The translations under genes and the position numbers were made by a program. This document shows positions 36,247 to 45,936 of a stretch of DNA of 64,000 nucleotides, one piece after another. Location of the stretch: assembly GCA_934359185.1 (NCBI GenBank), contig CAKRLE010000001.1, positions 62,001-126,000 on the forward strand, given 5' to 3'. Positions within the stretch are counted from its first letter, which is position 1, and each line of letters opens with the position of its first letter. This DNA is from an uncultured Lachnospira sp. Its GTDB lineage: Bacteria; Bacillota; Clostridia; Lachnospirales; Lachnospiraceae. The notes beneath the pieces were generated by a model. It made no database searches, was not told where the DNA came from, and saw nothing but the letters and a program-made list of their open reading frames with translations.

Positions 36247-36915
36247 ATGACTAAAAAAGAAGAGGCAGCTTTAAAGCGTGCAGAAAAATTAGCAAAAGAG
36301 CAGCAGCGTATAGAAGAAATGTGTGTATACGAAAAAGAATATTCCAACTGTAATTATATATGCGGTATAGATGAAGTTGGACGAGGTCCTCTGGCTGGTC
36401 CAGTAGTTGCATGTGCAGTCGTTCTTCCTAAAGATTCAAGAATCCTATATGTCAATGACTCCAAGAAATTAAGCGAAAAGAAACGCAATGAATTATATGA
36501 CATTATAACTAAAACAGCAGTATCCTATGGAATAGGGGTAGTTGACTGTAACATTATTGACGAGATTAATATTCTTCAGGCAACATATGAAGCTATGCGT
36601 CAGGCTATTAATAATCTTACCATTCAACCCGATATATTACTTAATGATGCTGTTACAATTCCAGAAGTTGATATACCACAGGTTCCTATCATAAAAGGTG
36701 ATGCAAAAAGTCTTACTATTGCATGCGCCAGTATTGTTGCCAAAGTAACAAGAGATAGAATGATGGTAGAATATGATAAAATCTATCCCGGATATGATTT
36801 TGCATCCAACAAAGGATACGGAACAGCTAAACATATTGATGCATTAAAACTTCAAGGGTCTTCTCCAATCCATAGAAAGACTTTTATCAAAAATATTAAT
36901 ACACCAAGAGGTTAA
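36247..36915 (+). CDS. rnhB: Ribonuclease HII
   Basis: 222 residues. Catalytic Asp-Glu lie in GIDEVGRGPLAGPVVA, with further acidic residues in LLNDAVTIPE and IPQVPIIKGDAKS. It removes RNA from RNA/DNA hybrids and misplaced ribonucleotides. A charged helical extension of about 35 residues (KKEEAALKRAEKLAKEQQR) precedes the domain, as in other Firmicutes. AAAGGAG precedes the ATG. Two bases separate it from the next gene. Confidence 0.96.
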   Translation: MTKKEEAALKRAEKLAKEQQRIEEMCVYEKEYSNCNYICGIDEVGRGPLAGPVVACAVVLPKDSRILYVNDSKKLSEKKRNELYDIITKTAVSYGIGVVDCNIIDEINILQATYEAMRQAINNLTIQPDILLNDAVTIPEVDIPQVPIIKGDAKSLTIACASIVAKVTRDRMMVEYDKIYPGYDFASNKGYGTAKHIDALKLQGSSPIHRKTFIKNINTPRG

Positions 36916-36917
36916 AT

Positions 36918-38507
36918 ATGGCTATTAATCTGTCATCTCTACTAAACCAATTAAATAACAGCCAGCTTAATGGAACTTCCTCTGATTATTCTAAAGCTAA
37001 TACATCAGACAGCAGGGTAACCATTGATAATTCTGGACTTACCATGTTAAAAAACATGTTATCCGGAGAGACATTCTCTGGCAGAATAGTTGGTTTAAAG
37101 GATGATACCGCATTGATTCTGCTTAACAATGGCTCCAATGTCAGTGCAAGATTATCTGATAATTCCAATATATCTGTTGGTCAGAATATAACTTTCCTGA
37201 TTGAAGAAAATACGCCTGACAATATAAAGCTAAAACCACTTGGTGCTTCTGGACAGGAAGCTATCCTTATCGACAAAGCACTAGAAGCTGCTAATTTATC
37301 TCCTAATGAATCCAACATTAAAATTGTATCACAGCTTCTTGACATGAATATGCCAATAGATGCAAAGACTTTAGGTGATATGGTCAAATATTCCCTTCAA
37401 TATCCAGACAGTAATCTTAATACAATTGCTAATCTTATGCGTCTTGATATGCCTGTAACAACTGAGAATATTACCCAGTTTGATGCCTACAGAAGTCTTG
37501 AACACTCTGTTTCTGGCAATTACGAAATTATGGGAAAACAGCTTGACAATATAATAAACAATATTTTAAATACACCATCTGATTCTGCTGATGCATCAAA
37601 ACAGATGATTAATTTTATCAACACACTTTACTCTGCTGATGAAAATGGCGGTAATACAGCTGATGTTTCAGGCAGTCTTTTAACTAATATATTATCTGAT
37701 AAAGAATTAAACGCTTTGAAGGAGGCATTTTCTAATTCCAGCTCTGCCGGAGTTTCAGATTTATTCAATGAAATAATCCAGAAACTTGACAACAAAACTG
37801 CAACCGTTAAAGACGTTATTACTTCTTTGATGAACTCTACGTCCGATTTATTCAAAGATAAACCAGACCTTAAATCAACTTTACTCCAGGATATATCTCC
37901 TAAGCTGATAGAACAGATGATCAATGAAACCTTAAAAATAACACCTGAAAATATTGCTAAACAGGATGGAATTAAGAATTACTATAAACGTGTAAAATCA
38001 ATTCTTGAGAAAGCTGAAAAAGAACTTACAGATGAAAGCTTCTCTGACCTGAATAAGAATCTTAATCAGGTAAAATCTAATATTGATTTCATGAATGACC
38101 TTAACAGGAATATGACATATTTCCAGATGCCGGTACATTTCAAGCACAGTAATGGAGATGGTGAGCTTTATGTATTCACTAATAAGAAGGCTTTATCAAA
38201 AAACACCGACAATGTGAGTGCGCTCCTTCATCTTGATATGGATAATCTGGGTCCTATGGATGTATATGTAAAGATGTCTGGCAAAAATGTGACGACTAAT
38301 TTCTGTCTTGAAACAGAAGAACTTTTAGATTTCGTATATTCAAATATTGACAAACTTAATGAAAGACTGGAAAAATTAGGTTACAATACCAGATTTGAAA
38401 TGAATGTTACTTCAAAAAACAATTCATTTAACTTTGTAGATGATTTTATTGAAAAGGATATCCCAACTCATTCAACATCACAATTTGTTTTTGATATTAA
38501 AGCCTGA
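36918..38507 (+). CDS. FliK-like protein (YlqG position), function unknown
   Basis: 529 residues. Long, Asn/Ser-rich and acidic, with a C-terminal domain (about 400-500: FQMPVHFKHSNGDGELYVFT, then LHLDMDNLGPMDVYVKMSG) resembling the FliK C-terminal domain that sets flagellar hook length. The N-terminal 110 residues look like a beta-rich domain. It lies between rnhB and an FlhB-like gene, the order of Bacillus rnhB-ylqG-ylqH. No signal peptide or membrane segment. No other flagellar gene is in the window. Family membership is moderately sure; function is unknown. Confidence 0.65.
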   Translation: MAINLSSLLNQLNNSQLNGTSSDYSKANTSDSRVTIDNSGLTMLKNMLSGETFSGRIVGLKDDTALILLNNGSNVSARLSDNSNISVGQNITFLIEENTPDNIKLKPLGASGQEAILIDKALEAANLSPNESNIKIVSQLLDMNMPIDAKTLGDMVKYSLQYPDSNLNTIANLMRLDMPVTTENITQFDAYRSLEHSVSGNYEIMGKQLDNIINNILNTPSDSADASKQMINFINTLYSADENGGNTADVSGSLLTNILSDKELNALKEAFSNSSSAGVSDLFNEIIQKLDNKTATVKDVITSLMNSTSDLFKDKPDLKSTLLQDISPKLIEQMINETLKITPENIAKQDGIKNYYKRVKSILEKAEKELTDESFSDLNKNLNQVKSNIDFMNDLNRNMTYFQMPVHFKHSNGDGELYVFTNKKALSKNTDNVSALLHLDMDNLGPMDVYVKMSGKNVTTNFCLETEELLDFVYSNIDKLNERLEKLGYNTRFEMNVTSKNNSFNFVDDFIEKDIPTHSTSQFVFDIKA

Positions 38508-38533
38508 TTTACAGGTGGTAAAAGAGGTATCTT

Positions 38534-38872
38534 ATGGCAGATTATTCAGATAATAAAAATACCAGAGATAAAAATACAGAAAAAAAGAACAAAATATCTG
38601 TTGCACTTGAATATGTTCCTGGAGAGGAAGCTCCTAAAATCATAGCAACTGGTAAAGGAGAACTTGCCGAAAAAATCATTGAAAAAGCCAGGGAATCCGA
38701 TGTACCTGTATATGAAGATTCCAAATTAGCAGCGACTCTGTCCAAGCTTGAAATCGGAGATATGATTCCCCCTGAATTATATAATGTTGTCGCTGAGATT
38801 CTTGTATTCGTTGATGACTGCGACAGAATCAGAGCCAAAACAAAGCACTTTAATAATAAAGGATTACTATGA
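38534..38872 (+). CDS. FlhB-like C-terminal domain protein (YlqH family)
   Basis: 112 residues. After a charged N-terminal tail, ISVALEYVPGEEAPKIIATG and GDMIPPELYNVVAEILVFV match the cytoplasmic domain of FlhB/YscU export-switch proteins. The self-cleavage motif NPTH and all membrane helices are missing, so only the second half of the switch domain remains. In flagellar systems FliK acts on FlhB; here a FliK-like gene is directly upstream. Function unknown. AGAGGT precedes the ATG, and the stop overlaps the yraN start (ATGA). Confidence 0.8.
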   Translation: MADYSDNKNTRDKNTEKKNKISVALEYVPGEEAPKIIATGKGELAEKIIEKARESDVPVYEDSKLAATLSKLEIGDMIPPELYNVVAEILVFVDDCDRIRAKTKHFNNKGLL

Positions 38873-39210
38873 ATAATCGTAAAACTGGTTCTATCTGGGA
38901 AGATAAAGCATGTGAATATCTAATATCTAATAATATAACAATCATTGAACGCAATTACCGCTGTCATATGGGTGAAATTGACATAATTGGTAAAGAATAT
39001 GATACCTACGTATTTGTTGAGGTAAAATACAGAAGCAATTCCCACTATGGATTATCGTATGAGGCAGTAACACCAAAAAAACAGCATACAATCATTAATG
39101 TAGCAAAACACTATCTTATAAGTCACAATATTTCTATGAATAATAAAATAAGATTTGATGTGTGCGGATTTGATAATGGTGTTATCACTTATATTAAAAA
39201 TGCATTTTAG
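38869..39210 (+). CDS. yraN: YraN family (UPF0102) endonuclease-like protein
   Basis: 113 residues. GSIWEDKACEYLISNN at the start and the nuclease-like core MGEIDIIGKEYDTYVFVEVKYR (split as GEIDII and VFVEVKYR) match UPF0102. The Glu-Asp-ExK pattern is that of restriction-endonuclease-like folds; the biological role is not settled. It overlaps the upstream gene by four bases. Confidence 0.93.
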   Translation: MNNRKTGSIWEDKACEYLISNNITIIERNYRCHMGEIDIIGKEYDTYVFVEVKYRSNSHYGLSYEAVTPKKQHTIINVAKHYLISHNISMNNKIRFDVCGFDNGVITYIKNAF

Positions 39211-39226
39211 TACAGGAGAAATTTCT

Positions 39227-40150
39227 ATGATACATTCATTTAAAGATTATAATGAAGCTGTCAACAGACTTAAAAGAATACAGCCTGACAGCCAGTCAGA
39301 AGATAATAACAACTATGTAGATACAATTTTTCTTGACAACAATAACAATGTTCCAATGTTCCATTTTACTGAGCTTAAAAAATATGACTGGTTAAAACAA
39401 TCATTATCTACAAGACTTGGAGGCGTAAGCAGCGGAATATATGAGACAATGAATTTATCATTCAATCTGTCAGACTCACATGAAAATGTATTAAATAACT
39501 TTAAAATTATTGCTGATTCTATAGGCATTCCAGTAGAGAATATGGTATATTCTAAGCAGACACATACCACTAATGTCTTAAAAATTGATGACCACCATAA
39601 AGGTATGGGAATTATAAAAGACAGAGATTATGATAATATTGATGGTCTGATAACTAATGTCCCTGGCATATGTCTTGTGACATCATTTGCAGACTGTATT
39701 CCTGTTATTATAATTGACCCTGTAAAGAAAGTTATCGCATCTCTTCATTCGGGATGGCGTGGAACAGTAGGAAATATATCCAAAAATGCAATCGATATCA
39801 TGCAGGCAGATTACGGCTGCAAGTCTGAACATCTTCTTGGATTCATTGGCCCTGGAATATGCAGTAACTGTTATGAGATAAGCTTGGATGTAGCAGATAA
39901 ATTTACCAATGCGTATTCTGACCGCCAGATACCTTTGATTCTAAAGCCAGGAAAAAGCAGTGACAAGTTCTATCTTGATTTGCTGATGGCTAACAGGGTG
40001 AATCTTATTAATTGTGGTATTAAACCGTCTAATATATATACTGCTGATGTTTGTACATGTTGTAATCCGAAACTTTTACCATCACACAGAGCAACTGGAG
40101 GTAAACGTGGATTGATGTGCAATTTCATCTATATAAAAGGAGTTAACTAA
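39227..40150 (+). CDS. pgeF: Purine nucleoside phosphorylase / laccase-domain protein PgeF (YlmD)
   Basis: 307 residues. STRLGGVSSG near residue 55, KQTHTTNVL and ADCIPVIIIDP in the core, and LHSGWRGTVGNI with the Cys/His metal site, identify the multicopper polyphenol oxidase-like YlmD family, now known as purine nucleoside phosphorylases/peptidoglycan-editing factors. The first 40 residues are a non-conserved extension. ATG 39227 has CAGGAGA upstream. Its TAA overlaps the next ATG. Confidence 0.9.
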   Translation: MIHSFKDYNEAVNRLKRIQPDSQSEDNNNYVDTIFLDNNNNVPMFHFTELKKYDWLKQSLSTRLGGVSSGIYETMNLSFNLSDSHENVLNNFKIIADSIGIPVENMVYSKQTHTTNVLKIDDHHKGMGIIKDRDYDNIDGLITNVPGICLVTSFADCIPVIIIDPVKKVIASLHSGWRGTVGNISKNAIDIMQADYGCKSEHLLGFIGPGICSNCYEISLDVADKFTNAYSDRQIPLILKPGKSSDKFYLDLLMANRVNLINCGIKPSNIYTADVCTCCNPKLLPSHRATGGKRGLMCNFIYIKGVN

Positions 40151-40845
40151 TGAACGATTTCGATTTAATAACAAACTCAGGTGAATCAGACTACGCTAAT
40201 ATTAATGAAGAGCTGTTCATGAAAAAGGCGGAAGAAAGCACTAAATTCGCTGAATTAATGATGATGTACAGAAGTGCCATACGTGAAGTACAGACTAAAC
40301 TTGAAAATTTAAATGATGAATTCATGACAAGCAAGCAAAGGAATCCTATTGATAGTATTAAGACACGTATAAAAAGCCCTACCAGCATATACCAGAAGCT
40401 TGCAAAGCGTGGTAAACCAATTACCCTTCAATCAATAGCAGACAATCTCAATGATGTTGCCGGCGTAAGGGTGGTCTGCCCATTTATAAGTGATATATAT
40501 GATGTAGCCAAGATGCTTATATCCCAGGACGATATTGAAGTAATGGAAGTAAAAGACTACATAAAGAATCCAAAACCGAATGGTTACAGAAGCCTGCATT
40601 ATGTTCTTATCATACCTATATTCCTCTCAACAGGAAAAGAATACATGAAAGTTGAGGTACAGATAAGAACAATTGCTATGAATTTCTGGGCAAGCCTCGA
40701 ACATCAGATGCATTATAAGCAGTTTGAGAATAATGACATGCCAGACATTGTCAATGAACTTACAAAGTGTGCTGAAAATATCTACCACACAGATGTAAGA
40801 ATGCAGGAATTAAGAGAAGATATCAGTAACCTTACTAATGAATAA
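40150..40845 (+). CDS. Small alarmone (p)ppGpp synthetase, RelQ/YjbM type
   Basis: 231 residues, no hydrolase or TGS/ACT domain. SIADNLNDVAGVRVVCPF contains the conserved Asp, NPKPNGYRSLHYVL the substrate loop, and VEVQIRTIAMNFWASLEHQM the catalytic Glu region of the RelA/SpoT synthetase fold. It should transfer pyrophosphate from ATP to GDP or GTP under stress. AAAGGAG lies upstream and the ATG overlaps the pgeF stop. A second such gene is at 47521. Confidence 0.92.
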   Translation: MNDFDLITNSGESDYANINEELFMKKAEESTKFAELMMMYRSAIREVQTKLENLNDEFMTSKQRNPIDSIKTRIKSPTSIYQKLAKRGKPITLQSIADNLNDVAGVRVVCPFISDIYDVAKMLISQDDIEVMEVKDYIKNPKPNGYRSLHYVLIIPIFLSTGKEYMKVEVQIRTIAMNFWASLEHQMHYKQFENNDMPDIVNELTKCAENIYHTDVRMQELREDISNLTNE

Positions 40846-41658
40846 TTAAATACCTTTTCTTTTTTTATTCTTACCAGCTCTTAACATAAGGAATAATATA
40901 AGAGCAAGTACTCCAACAAATAACAGCAGGCTTAAAAATGAAGTCATTATCTCAACAAAAAATGGGTTATCCATAATTGTTTTCTTAATCGGCTTATAGT
41001 CTGCTGTATTTATTATGTCTGTAAGCATCTTATCCATTTCATCTGTTATTGCCTGCTGGTTAGTCTGCAATGTAAATACAACAGCTTTTCCCTGCATAAT
41101 TGTATAATATTTTTTCAGATAGACAGTTACAAGATTGCCTGATACAGATGTAACCTCTGTCATAAAATAATTAACATTATTAATCTGTACAATCCCGCTC
41201 GATGTTATTGTTTCTGTCACAACATCAGTGCTTTCCTTAAGGTTCTTTGCACTCTCTATATATTCATTAAAATATTCTTGCAGTTCTGACTGTGATATTT
41301 TGTTAAAGTCAGACGCCCCCGCTGGAGCATTTTTACCACTTACAAGAATTTCATAATCAACATCACCCTCTTTAGGAATAAGTTCCAGATAAATATTATT
41401 AAGCTGGAGTGCAGCTCTTACTTCCTCAACATCACTTGCCCCGATTTTATCAAGATATGAATTATTAGAAGTCATATTCTGGGTAAATCCAACAAGATCC
41501 TCTGTTACAGTCACTGCAACATCAAGATCTGACAGATTGTAAGTGTACATATCAGAATTAGTATCTGCCATTGAAGTGATGCACATTGATGCAGACATAA
41601 AAACAGATAGCGCAAGACACTGTATTTTTTTTAATATTGAATGATTCTTAAGTTTCAT
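40846..41658 (-). CDS. Exported, C-terminally membrane-anchored protein of unknown function
   Basis: 270 residues. ATG 41658 is chosen because AAAGGAAC lies seven bases upstream; the longer reading frame lacks a ribosome site. Residues 1-31 form a signal peptide ending ITSMA; the extracellular part (about 32-225) shows no motif I know, though alternating strand segments around VQINNVNYFMTEVTSVSGNL faintly recall PsbP/Mog1-like folds. A membrane helix (about 235-258) and a Lys-rich tail (GKNKKRKG) follow. Its stop codon directly abuts the stop of the alarmone synthetase on the other strand, with no bases between. Confidence 0.75.
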   Translation of the reverse strand: MKLKNHSILKKIQCLALSVFMSASMCITSMADTNSDMYTYNLSDLDVAVTVTEDLVGFTQNMTSNNSYLDKIGASDVEEVRAALQLNNIYLELIPKEGDVDYEILVSGKNAPAGASDFNKISQSELQEYFNEYIESAKNLKESTDVVTETITSSGIVQINNVNYFMTEVTSVSGNLVTVYLKKYYTIMQGKAVVFTLQTNQQAITDEMDKMLTDIINTADYKPIKKTIMDNPFFVEIMTSFLSLLLFVGVLALILFLMLRAGKNKKRKGI

Positions 41659-41724
41659 TTGACAAGTTCCTTTACAATTTAACTTATTTAGCTTAAACAC
41701 TATGCTTACAACATATCATACAAC

Positions 41725-41753
41725 TTTACAAAATGCAATTTTATTGATATTAT
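41725..41753 (+). promoter_or_regulatory. Promoter for der-plsY-gpsA
   Basis: TTTACA (41725-41730) and TATTAT (41748-41753), 17-base spacer; start near 41760. The divergent gene on the other strand must have its own promoter in 41659-41730, which I could not define. Confidence 0.45.
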
Positions 41754-41814
41754 ATATAAGTATGTTTTTCTTAATTTTTTATTAATTTGTTTTATGAAAG
41801 GGTATTGATTATAT

Positions 41815-43140
41815 ATGAGTAAACCTATTGTAGCTGTCGTAGGCCGTCCTAACGTTGGTAAATCAACACTTTTTAACGACTTAGCAGGGCAGCAGATTTC
41901 CATCGTAAAAGATACACCGGGTGTAACAAGAGACAGAATTTATGCAGATGTCACATGGCTTGACAAGTCTTTTACATTAATTGACACTGGCGGTATTGAG
42001 CCAGAATCCAACGATGTTATTCTCTCACAGATGAGAGAACAGGCACAGATTGCCATTGATACAGCAGATGTGATAATTTTCTTAACTGACGTCCGCCAGG
42101 GATTAGTTGACTCTGATGCAAAAGTTGCTGATATGTTAAGACGATCACATAAACCTGTTGTCCTTGTTGTTAATAAAGTTGATGATATTAATAAATTTAT
42201 GCCTGATGTATATGAGTTTTATAACCTTGGCATTGGTGACCCTATGCCAATATCAGCTATTGGCAAACTTGGATTAGGAGATATGCTTGACGAGGTTATT
42301 AGACATTTCCCTGAAAATGCTGATACAGATGAGGATGATGACAGACCAAGAATTGCCATTGTTGGTAAACCTAATGTTGGTAAATCATCTATTATTAACA
42401 GGCTTGTTGGAAAAAACCGCGTTATCGTATCTGATATTGCCGGAACAACAAGAGATGCAATTGATACAACTATAAAATATAATGGCAAAGAATATATCTT
42501 TATTGATACAGCAGGTCTGCGCCGCAAAAACAAAATCAAAGAAGAAATTGAAAAATACAGCATTATCCGTACTGTATCTGCTGTTGAAAGAGCAGATGTC
42601 GTTATTATTGTAATTGATGCAACTGAGGGCATTACAGAACAGGATGCAAAGATTGCAGGTATTGCACATGAGCGTGGCAAAGGAATAATCGTTGCAGTTA
42701 ACAAATGGGATGCTATTGAGAAAAATGACAAAACGGTTAAAGAATTTAGTGATAAAATTAAAGATACTCTTGCATTCATGTCATATGCTGAGATTATCTT
42801 TATATCTGCTACCACAGGCCAGCGGCTTGTAAAGATTTATGATCTTGTTGACCAGATTATTGAGAGCCAGAATTTAAGAGTTCCAACAGGTGTTCTTAAC
42901 GAAATCCTTACTGAAGCCGTAGCAATGCAGCAGCCACCTTCTGATAAGGGTAAGAGACTTCGTATATATTACATCACACAGGTGTCTGTTAAACCACCAA
43001 CATTTGTCATGTTTGTCAATGACAAACAGCTTACTCATTTCTCATACACCAGATATATTGAGAATAAGATTAGAGATGCCTTTGGATTCAGAGGCACATC
43101 CATAAGATTTATTAACAGGGAGCGCAAAGAAAAAGAATGA
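41815..43140 (+). CDS. der: Ribosome biogenesis GTPase Der (EngA)
   Basis: 441 residues. Two tandem GTPase domains, each with a P-loop ([12 protein letters not shown] near residue 10 and [12 protein letters not shown] near 185) and NKxD motifs (VNKVDD, VNKWDA), then a KH-like C-terminal domain. It acts in 50S subunit assembly. GAAAGGG precedes the ATG. The stop overlaps the plsY start (ATGA), and der-plsY-gpsA is the usual Firmicute order. Confidence 0.98.
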   Translation: MSKPIVAVVGRPNVGKSTLFNDLAGQQISIVKDTPGVTRDRIYADVTWLDKSFTLIDTGGIEPESNDVILSQMREQAQIAIDTADVIIFLTDVRQGLVDSDAKVADMLRRSHKPVVLVVNKVDDINKFMPDVYEFYNLGIGDPMPISAIGKLGLGDMLDEVIRHFPENADTDEDDDRPRIAIVGKPNVGKSSIINRLVGKNRVIVSDIAGTTRDAIDTTIKYNGKEYIFIDTAGLRRKNKIKEEIEKYSIIRTVSAVERADVVIIVIDATEGITEQDAKIAGIAHERGKGIIVAVNKWDAIEKNDKTVKEFSDKIKDTLAFMSYAEIIFISATTGQRLVKIYDLVDQIIESQNLRVPTGVLNEILTEAVAMQQPPSDKGKRLRIYYITQVSVKPPTFVMFVNDKQLTHFSYTRYIENKIRDAFGFRGTSIRFINRERKEKE

Positions 43141-43811
43141 TAGAACGATTAATCATTGTAGCCATCGGCTATTTAATAGGTTCACTGATTCAGGCTGGTT
43201 ACTGGCTTGGTAAAATTAATCACATTGACATTCGCCAATACGGAAGCGGCAATGCCGGAACAACCAATGTAATGAGAACTCTTGGCAAAAAGGCAGGTTT
43301 TGCAACATATTTTCTTGATGCATTCAAGCCTGCTTTATCTTGTATAATTGTACATTTTATTTTTGGCCGTGGATGCAGCTATGAGATGCTTTTATTCTTA
43401 TACAGCGGTCTTGGCGTAGTTCTTGGACATAATTTTCCATTCTATATGGGATTCAAGGGTGGTAAGGGAATAGCAGCTACATCCGGTGTTGTCATAACAC
43501 TTTCCATATTTCCACAGCATTGCTGGATAATACTTATTGCCGGAATGGTTACATTTTTCCTTGTAATGTATACAACCAAGTATGTTTCTCTAGGTTCCCT
43601 TATTGGAATAGGAATGGTTTTTGCATTGTTTGTTACATGGGCATGTCTGGGACTGCTTCCGCTAACTGGATTGCATTTGTATGAAGCATGCATCGTTTTG
43701 TTTATTATAACTGCACTTGGTTTCATAAGACATAAAGGTAATATAGAACGTCTTATGAATGGAACAGAAAGAAAGATAGGTCAGAAAAAGAAAGAAGGTT
43801 CAAATGTCTAA
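43137..43811 (+). CDS. plsY: Acyl-phosphate:glycerol-3-phosphate acyltransferase PlsY
   Basis: 224 residues, slightly longer than most (about 200). Polytopic, with the signatures [38 protein letters not shown] and a loop near [10 protein letters not shown]. It uses acyl phosphate from PlsX (encoded at 19665) to acylate glycerol 3-phosphate. It overlaps der by four and gpsA by eight bases, so all three are cotranslated. Confidence 0.96.
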   Translation: MIERLIIVAIGYLIGSLIQAGYWLGKINHIDIRQYGSGNAGTTNVMRTLGKKAGFATYFLDAFKPALSCIIVHFIFGRGCSYEMLLFLYSGLGVVLGHNFPFYMGFKGGKGIAATSGVVITLSIFPQHCWIILIAGMVTFFLVMYTTKYVSLGSLIGIGMVFALFVTWACLGLLPLTGLHLYEACIVLFIITALGFIRHKGNIERLMNGTERKIGQKKKEGSNV

Positions 43812-44817
43812 TATAACAGTTATGGGAGCCGGGAGCTGGGGCATCGCATTATCAATTTTACTTAATAATAATGGACACAATGTTACTGTATGGTCAGTAT
43901 TTCCAGAGGAAATAAAAGAACTTAACGAGACAAGAGAGAATAAGAAATGTCTTCCTGGGGTAATTATCCCTGAAAGTATTCAATTTACTGCCGATACAAA
44001 GGAAGCAGTTGATGGAGCAGATGTAATTGTTCTTGCTGTCGCATCTCCTTATACAAGGTCTACAGCCAGACTTTTCTCCGAATATGTGCGTAAAGGACAA
44101 TTTATTGTCAATGTTGGAAAGGGGATTGAAGAGGATTCCCTTAAAACATTGTGTGAAGTTGTATCTGACGAAATTCCTCAGGCTACAATTGCAGTTTTAT
44201 CTGGTCCAAGCCATGCAGAAGAGGTTGGACGCGGAATTCCAACTACATGCGTTATAGGTACTAAGCATAAAAAAGATGCTGAATATCTCCAGAATATCTT
44301 TATGAGCGATGTATTCCGTGTGTATACAAGTCCTGATGTACTTGGTATATGTATAGGTGGTTCTTTAAAGAATGTCATTGCACTTGCTGCTGGTATTGCT
44401 GATGGACTTGGTTATGGTGATAATTCCAAAGCAGCTCTTATAACAAGAGGTATAGCTGAGATATCAAGATTAGGTATTGCAATGGGTGCAGAGCCAGCAA
44501 CTTTCACAGGTCTGTCAGGTATAGGTGACCTTATTGTAACCTGTGCAAGTATGCACAGCCGTAACAGACGTGCTGGCATTCTTATAGGTAAGGGCTACAC
44601 TAAAGACGAGGCCATGAAAGAGGTACAGATGGTAGTCGAAGGTGTGTATTCTGCTAAAGCAGCACTCAAACTTGCCCAGAAATATAATGTAGATATGCCT
44701 ATCGTGTATCAGGTTAATGAAGTTTTATTTGACAATAAAAAACCAGACCTTGCTGTAAGGGATCTCATGCTTAGAGATAAAAAGATTGAGGCAGACAGCA
44801 GAAGTGACTGGGAATAA
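43804..44817 (+). CDS. gpsA: Glycerol-3-phosphate dehydrogenase (NAD(P)+)
   Basis: 337 residues. The Rossmann motif GAGSWGIALSILL opens the protein; LSGPSHAEEVGRGIPT and the catalytic Lys region GGSLKNVIALAAGIADGLG follow. It reduces dihydroxyacetone phosphate to glycerol 3-phosphate, the PlsY acceptor, which explains the neighbourhood. AAAGAAGG serves as ribosome site inside plsY. Confidence 0.97.
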   Translation: MSNITVMGAGSWGIALSILLNNNGHNVTVWSVFPEEIKELNETRENKKCLPGVIIPESIQFTADTKEAVDGADVIVLAVASPYTRSTARLFSEYVRKGQFIVNVGKGIEEDSLKTLCEVVSDEIPQATIAVLSGPSHAEEVGRGIPTTCVIGTKHKKDAEYLQNIFMSDVFRVYTSPDVLGICIGGSLKNVIALAAGIADGLGYGDNSKAALITRGIAEISRLGIAMGAEPATFTGLSGIGDLIVTCASMHSRNRRAGILIGKGYTKDEAMKEVQMVVEGVYSAKAALKLAQKYNVDMPIVYQVNEVLFDNKKPDLAVRDLMLRDKKIEADSRSDWE

Positions 44818-44846
44818 TTAAATTTACACATAAAGGATGGTAATGT

Positions 44847-45404
44847 ATGAGAGTAATAGCTGGTAGTGCACGAAGCCTGCCTCTTAAAACTGTCGAGGGG
44901 CTGGATACAAGACCAACAACAGACAGAATCAAAGAGACATTATTTAACATGCTTCAGACTGAGATATCAGGCTGCCGCTTCTTAGATTTATTTGCTGGCA
45001 GCGGTTCTATTGGTATTGAAGCACTTAGCAGAGGTGCGAAAGAAGCTTATTTTGTTGAACATTCAAAAGCCTGTGTTGAATGCATTAAGGCTAACCTTAA
45101 ATTCACACATCTTGATTCTAATGCTGTTGTTATGGAGCAGGATGTTTTATCTGCCCTTAACCGCATCAGTACATCCGAACCATTTGACATCGTATTTATG
45201 GATGCTCCTTATAAAAGCGGATTAGAACAGGATGTACTTGAAGCTTTATCATCATCAAAGCTTGTTGATAAGTATTCAACCATAATTGTAGAAGAAGCAC
45301 TTGACACTGACTTTTCATACATAGATAACATAAACAATCTGTATATAAAAAAAGTCAAAGAATACAAGACTAACAAGCATGTATTCATTGGTATTTCTGA
45401 ATAA
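44847..45404 (+). CDS. rsmD: 16S rRNA (guanine966-N2)-methyltransferase RsmD
   Basis: 185 residues. The N-terminus [18 protein letters not shown] and [15 protein letters not shown] are RsmD marks; the SAM site is [19 protein letters not shown] and the catalytic motif MDAPY (usually DPPY). It methylates G966 of 16S rRNA. rsmD-coaD is a fixed pair in Firmicutes (ylbH-ylbI). Confidence 0.95.
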   Translation: MRVIAGSARSLPLKTVEGLDTRPTTDRIKETLFNMLQTEISGCRFLDLFAGSGSIGIEALSRGAKEAYFVEHSKACVECIKANLKFTHLDSNAVVMEQDVLSALNRISTSEPFDIVFMDAPYKSGLEQDVLEALSSSKLVDKYSTIIVEEALDTDFSYIDNINNLYIKKVKEYKTNKHVFIGISE

Positions 45405-45433
45405 TAATTTTTTACATAGAAACGAGGACTAGA

Positions 45434-45922
45434 ATGAAAAGTGCTATATATCCTGGAAGTTTTGATCCTGTTACATTAGGACATCTTGATATAATCAGAC
45501 GATCAGCAGGTCTTGCTGACCATCTGATTGTTGGTGTTCTTAATAATAGTTCAAAAACTCCATTGTTTTCATTAGATGAACGTGTTAATATGTTAAAAGA
45601 AGCGGCTAAAGATATTCCTAATGTCGAAATAGTAAGTTTTAGCGGTTTACTTGTAGACTTTGCAAAACAACAAAACTGTAATGTTGTAATCAGAGGCTTA
45701 AGGGCTGTAACAGACTTTGAATATGAACTTGCCATGTCCCAGACTAACCGTGTTGTCAATCCGGACATTGATACAATATTCCTTAACACAAGTCTTAAAT
45801 ACGCATATTTAAGTTCAAGTATGGTAAAAGAAGTGGCACAGTATGGTGGCGATGTAAGCAAATTTGTGCCAGCTAATGTTATTGAACCAATCTATGAAAA
45901 ATACAATATAAAAAGAGTTTAA
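45434..45922 (+). CDS. coaD: Phosphopantetheine adenylyltransferase
   Basis: 162 residues. [18 protein letters not shown] contains the HxGH-type motif (TLGH) and the C-terminal [18 protein letters not shown] the ATP-binding ISSTxVR-like segment. It makes dephospho-CoA, the substrate of CoaE encoded at 8204. CGAGGA precedes the ATG. Confidence 0.97.
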   Translation: MKSAIYPGSFDPVTLGHLDIIRRSAGLADHLIVGVLNNSSKTPLFSLDERVNMLKEAAKDIPNVEIVSFSGLLVDFAKQQNCNVVIRGLRAVTDFEYELAMSQTNRVVNPDIDTIFLNTSLKYAYLSSSMVKEVAQYGGDVSKFVPANVIEPIYEKYNIKRV

Positions 45923-45936
45923 TAGGGGAGAAAACC

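Noticed and set aside
42219..42815. 198-codon open frame antisense to der
   Set aside because: Opposite highly conserved GTPase domains; Ser/Ile-rich composition typical of a reverse-strand shadow.
45619..45625. TGTCGAA inside coaD (others inside plsX and obgE)
   Set aside because: Spo0A-box matches within coding sequence, explained by codons; several are expected by chance in 64 kb of AT-rich DNA.
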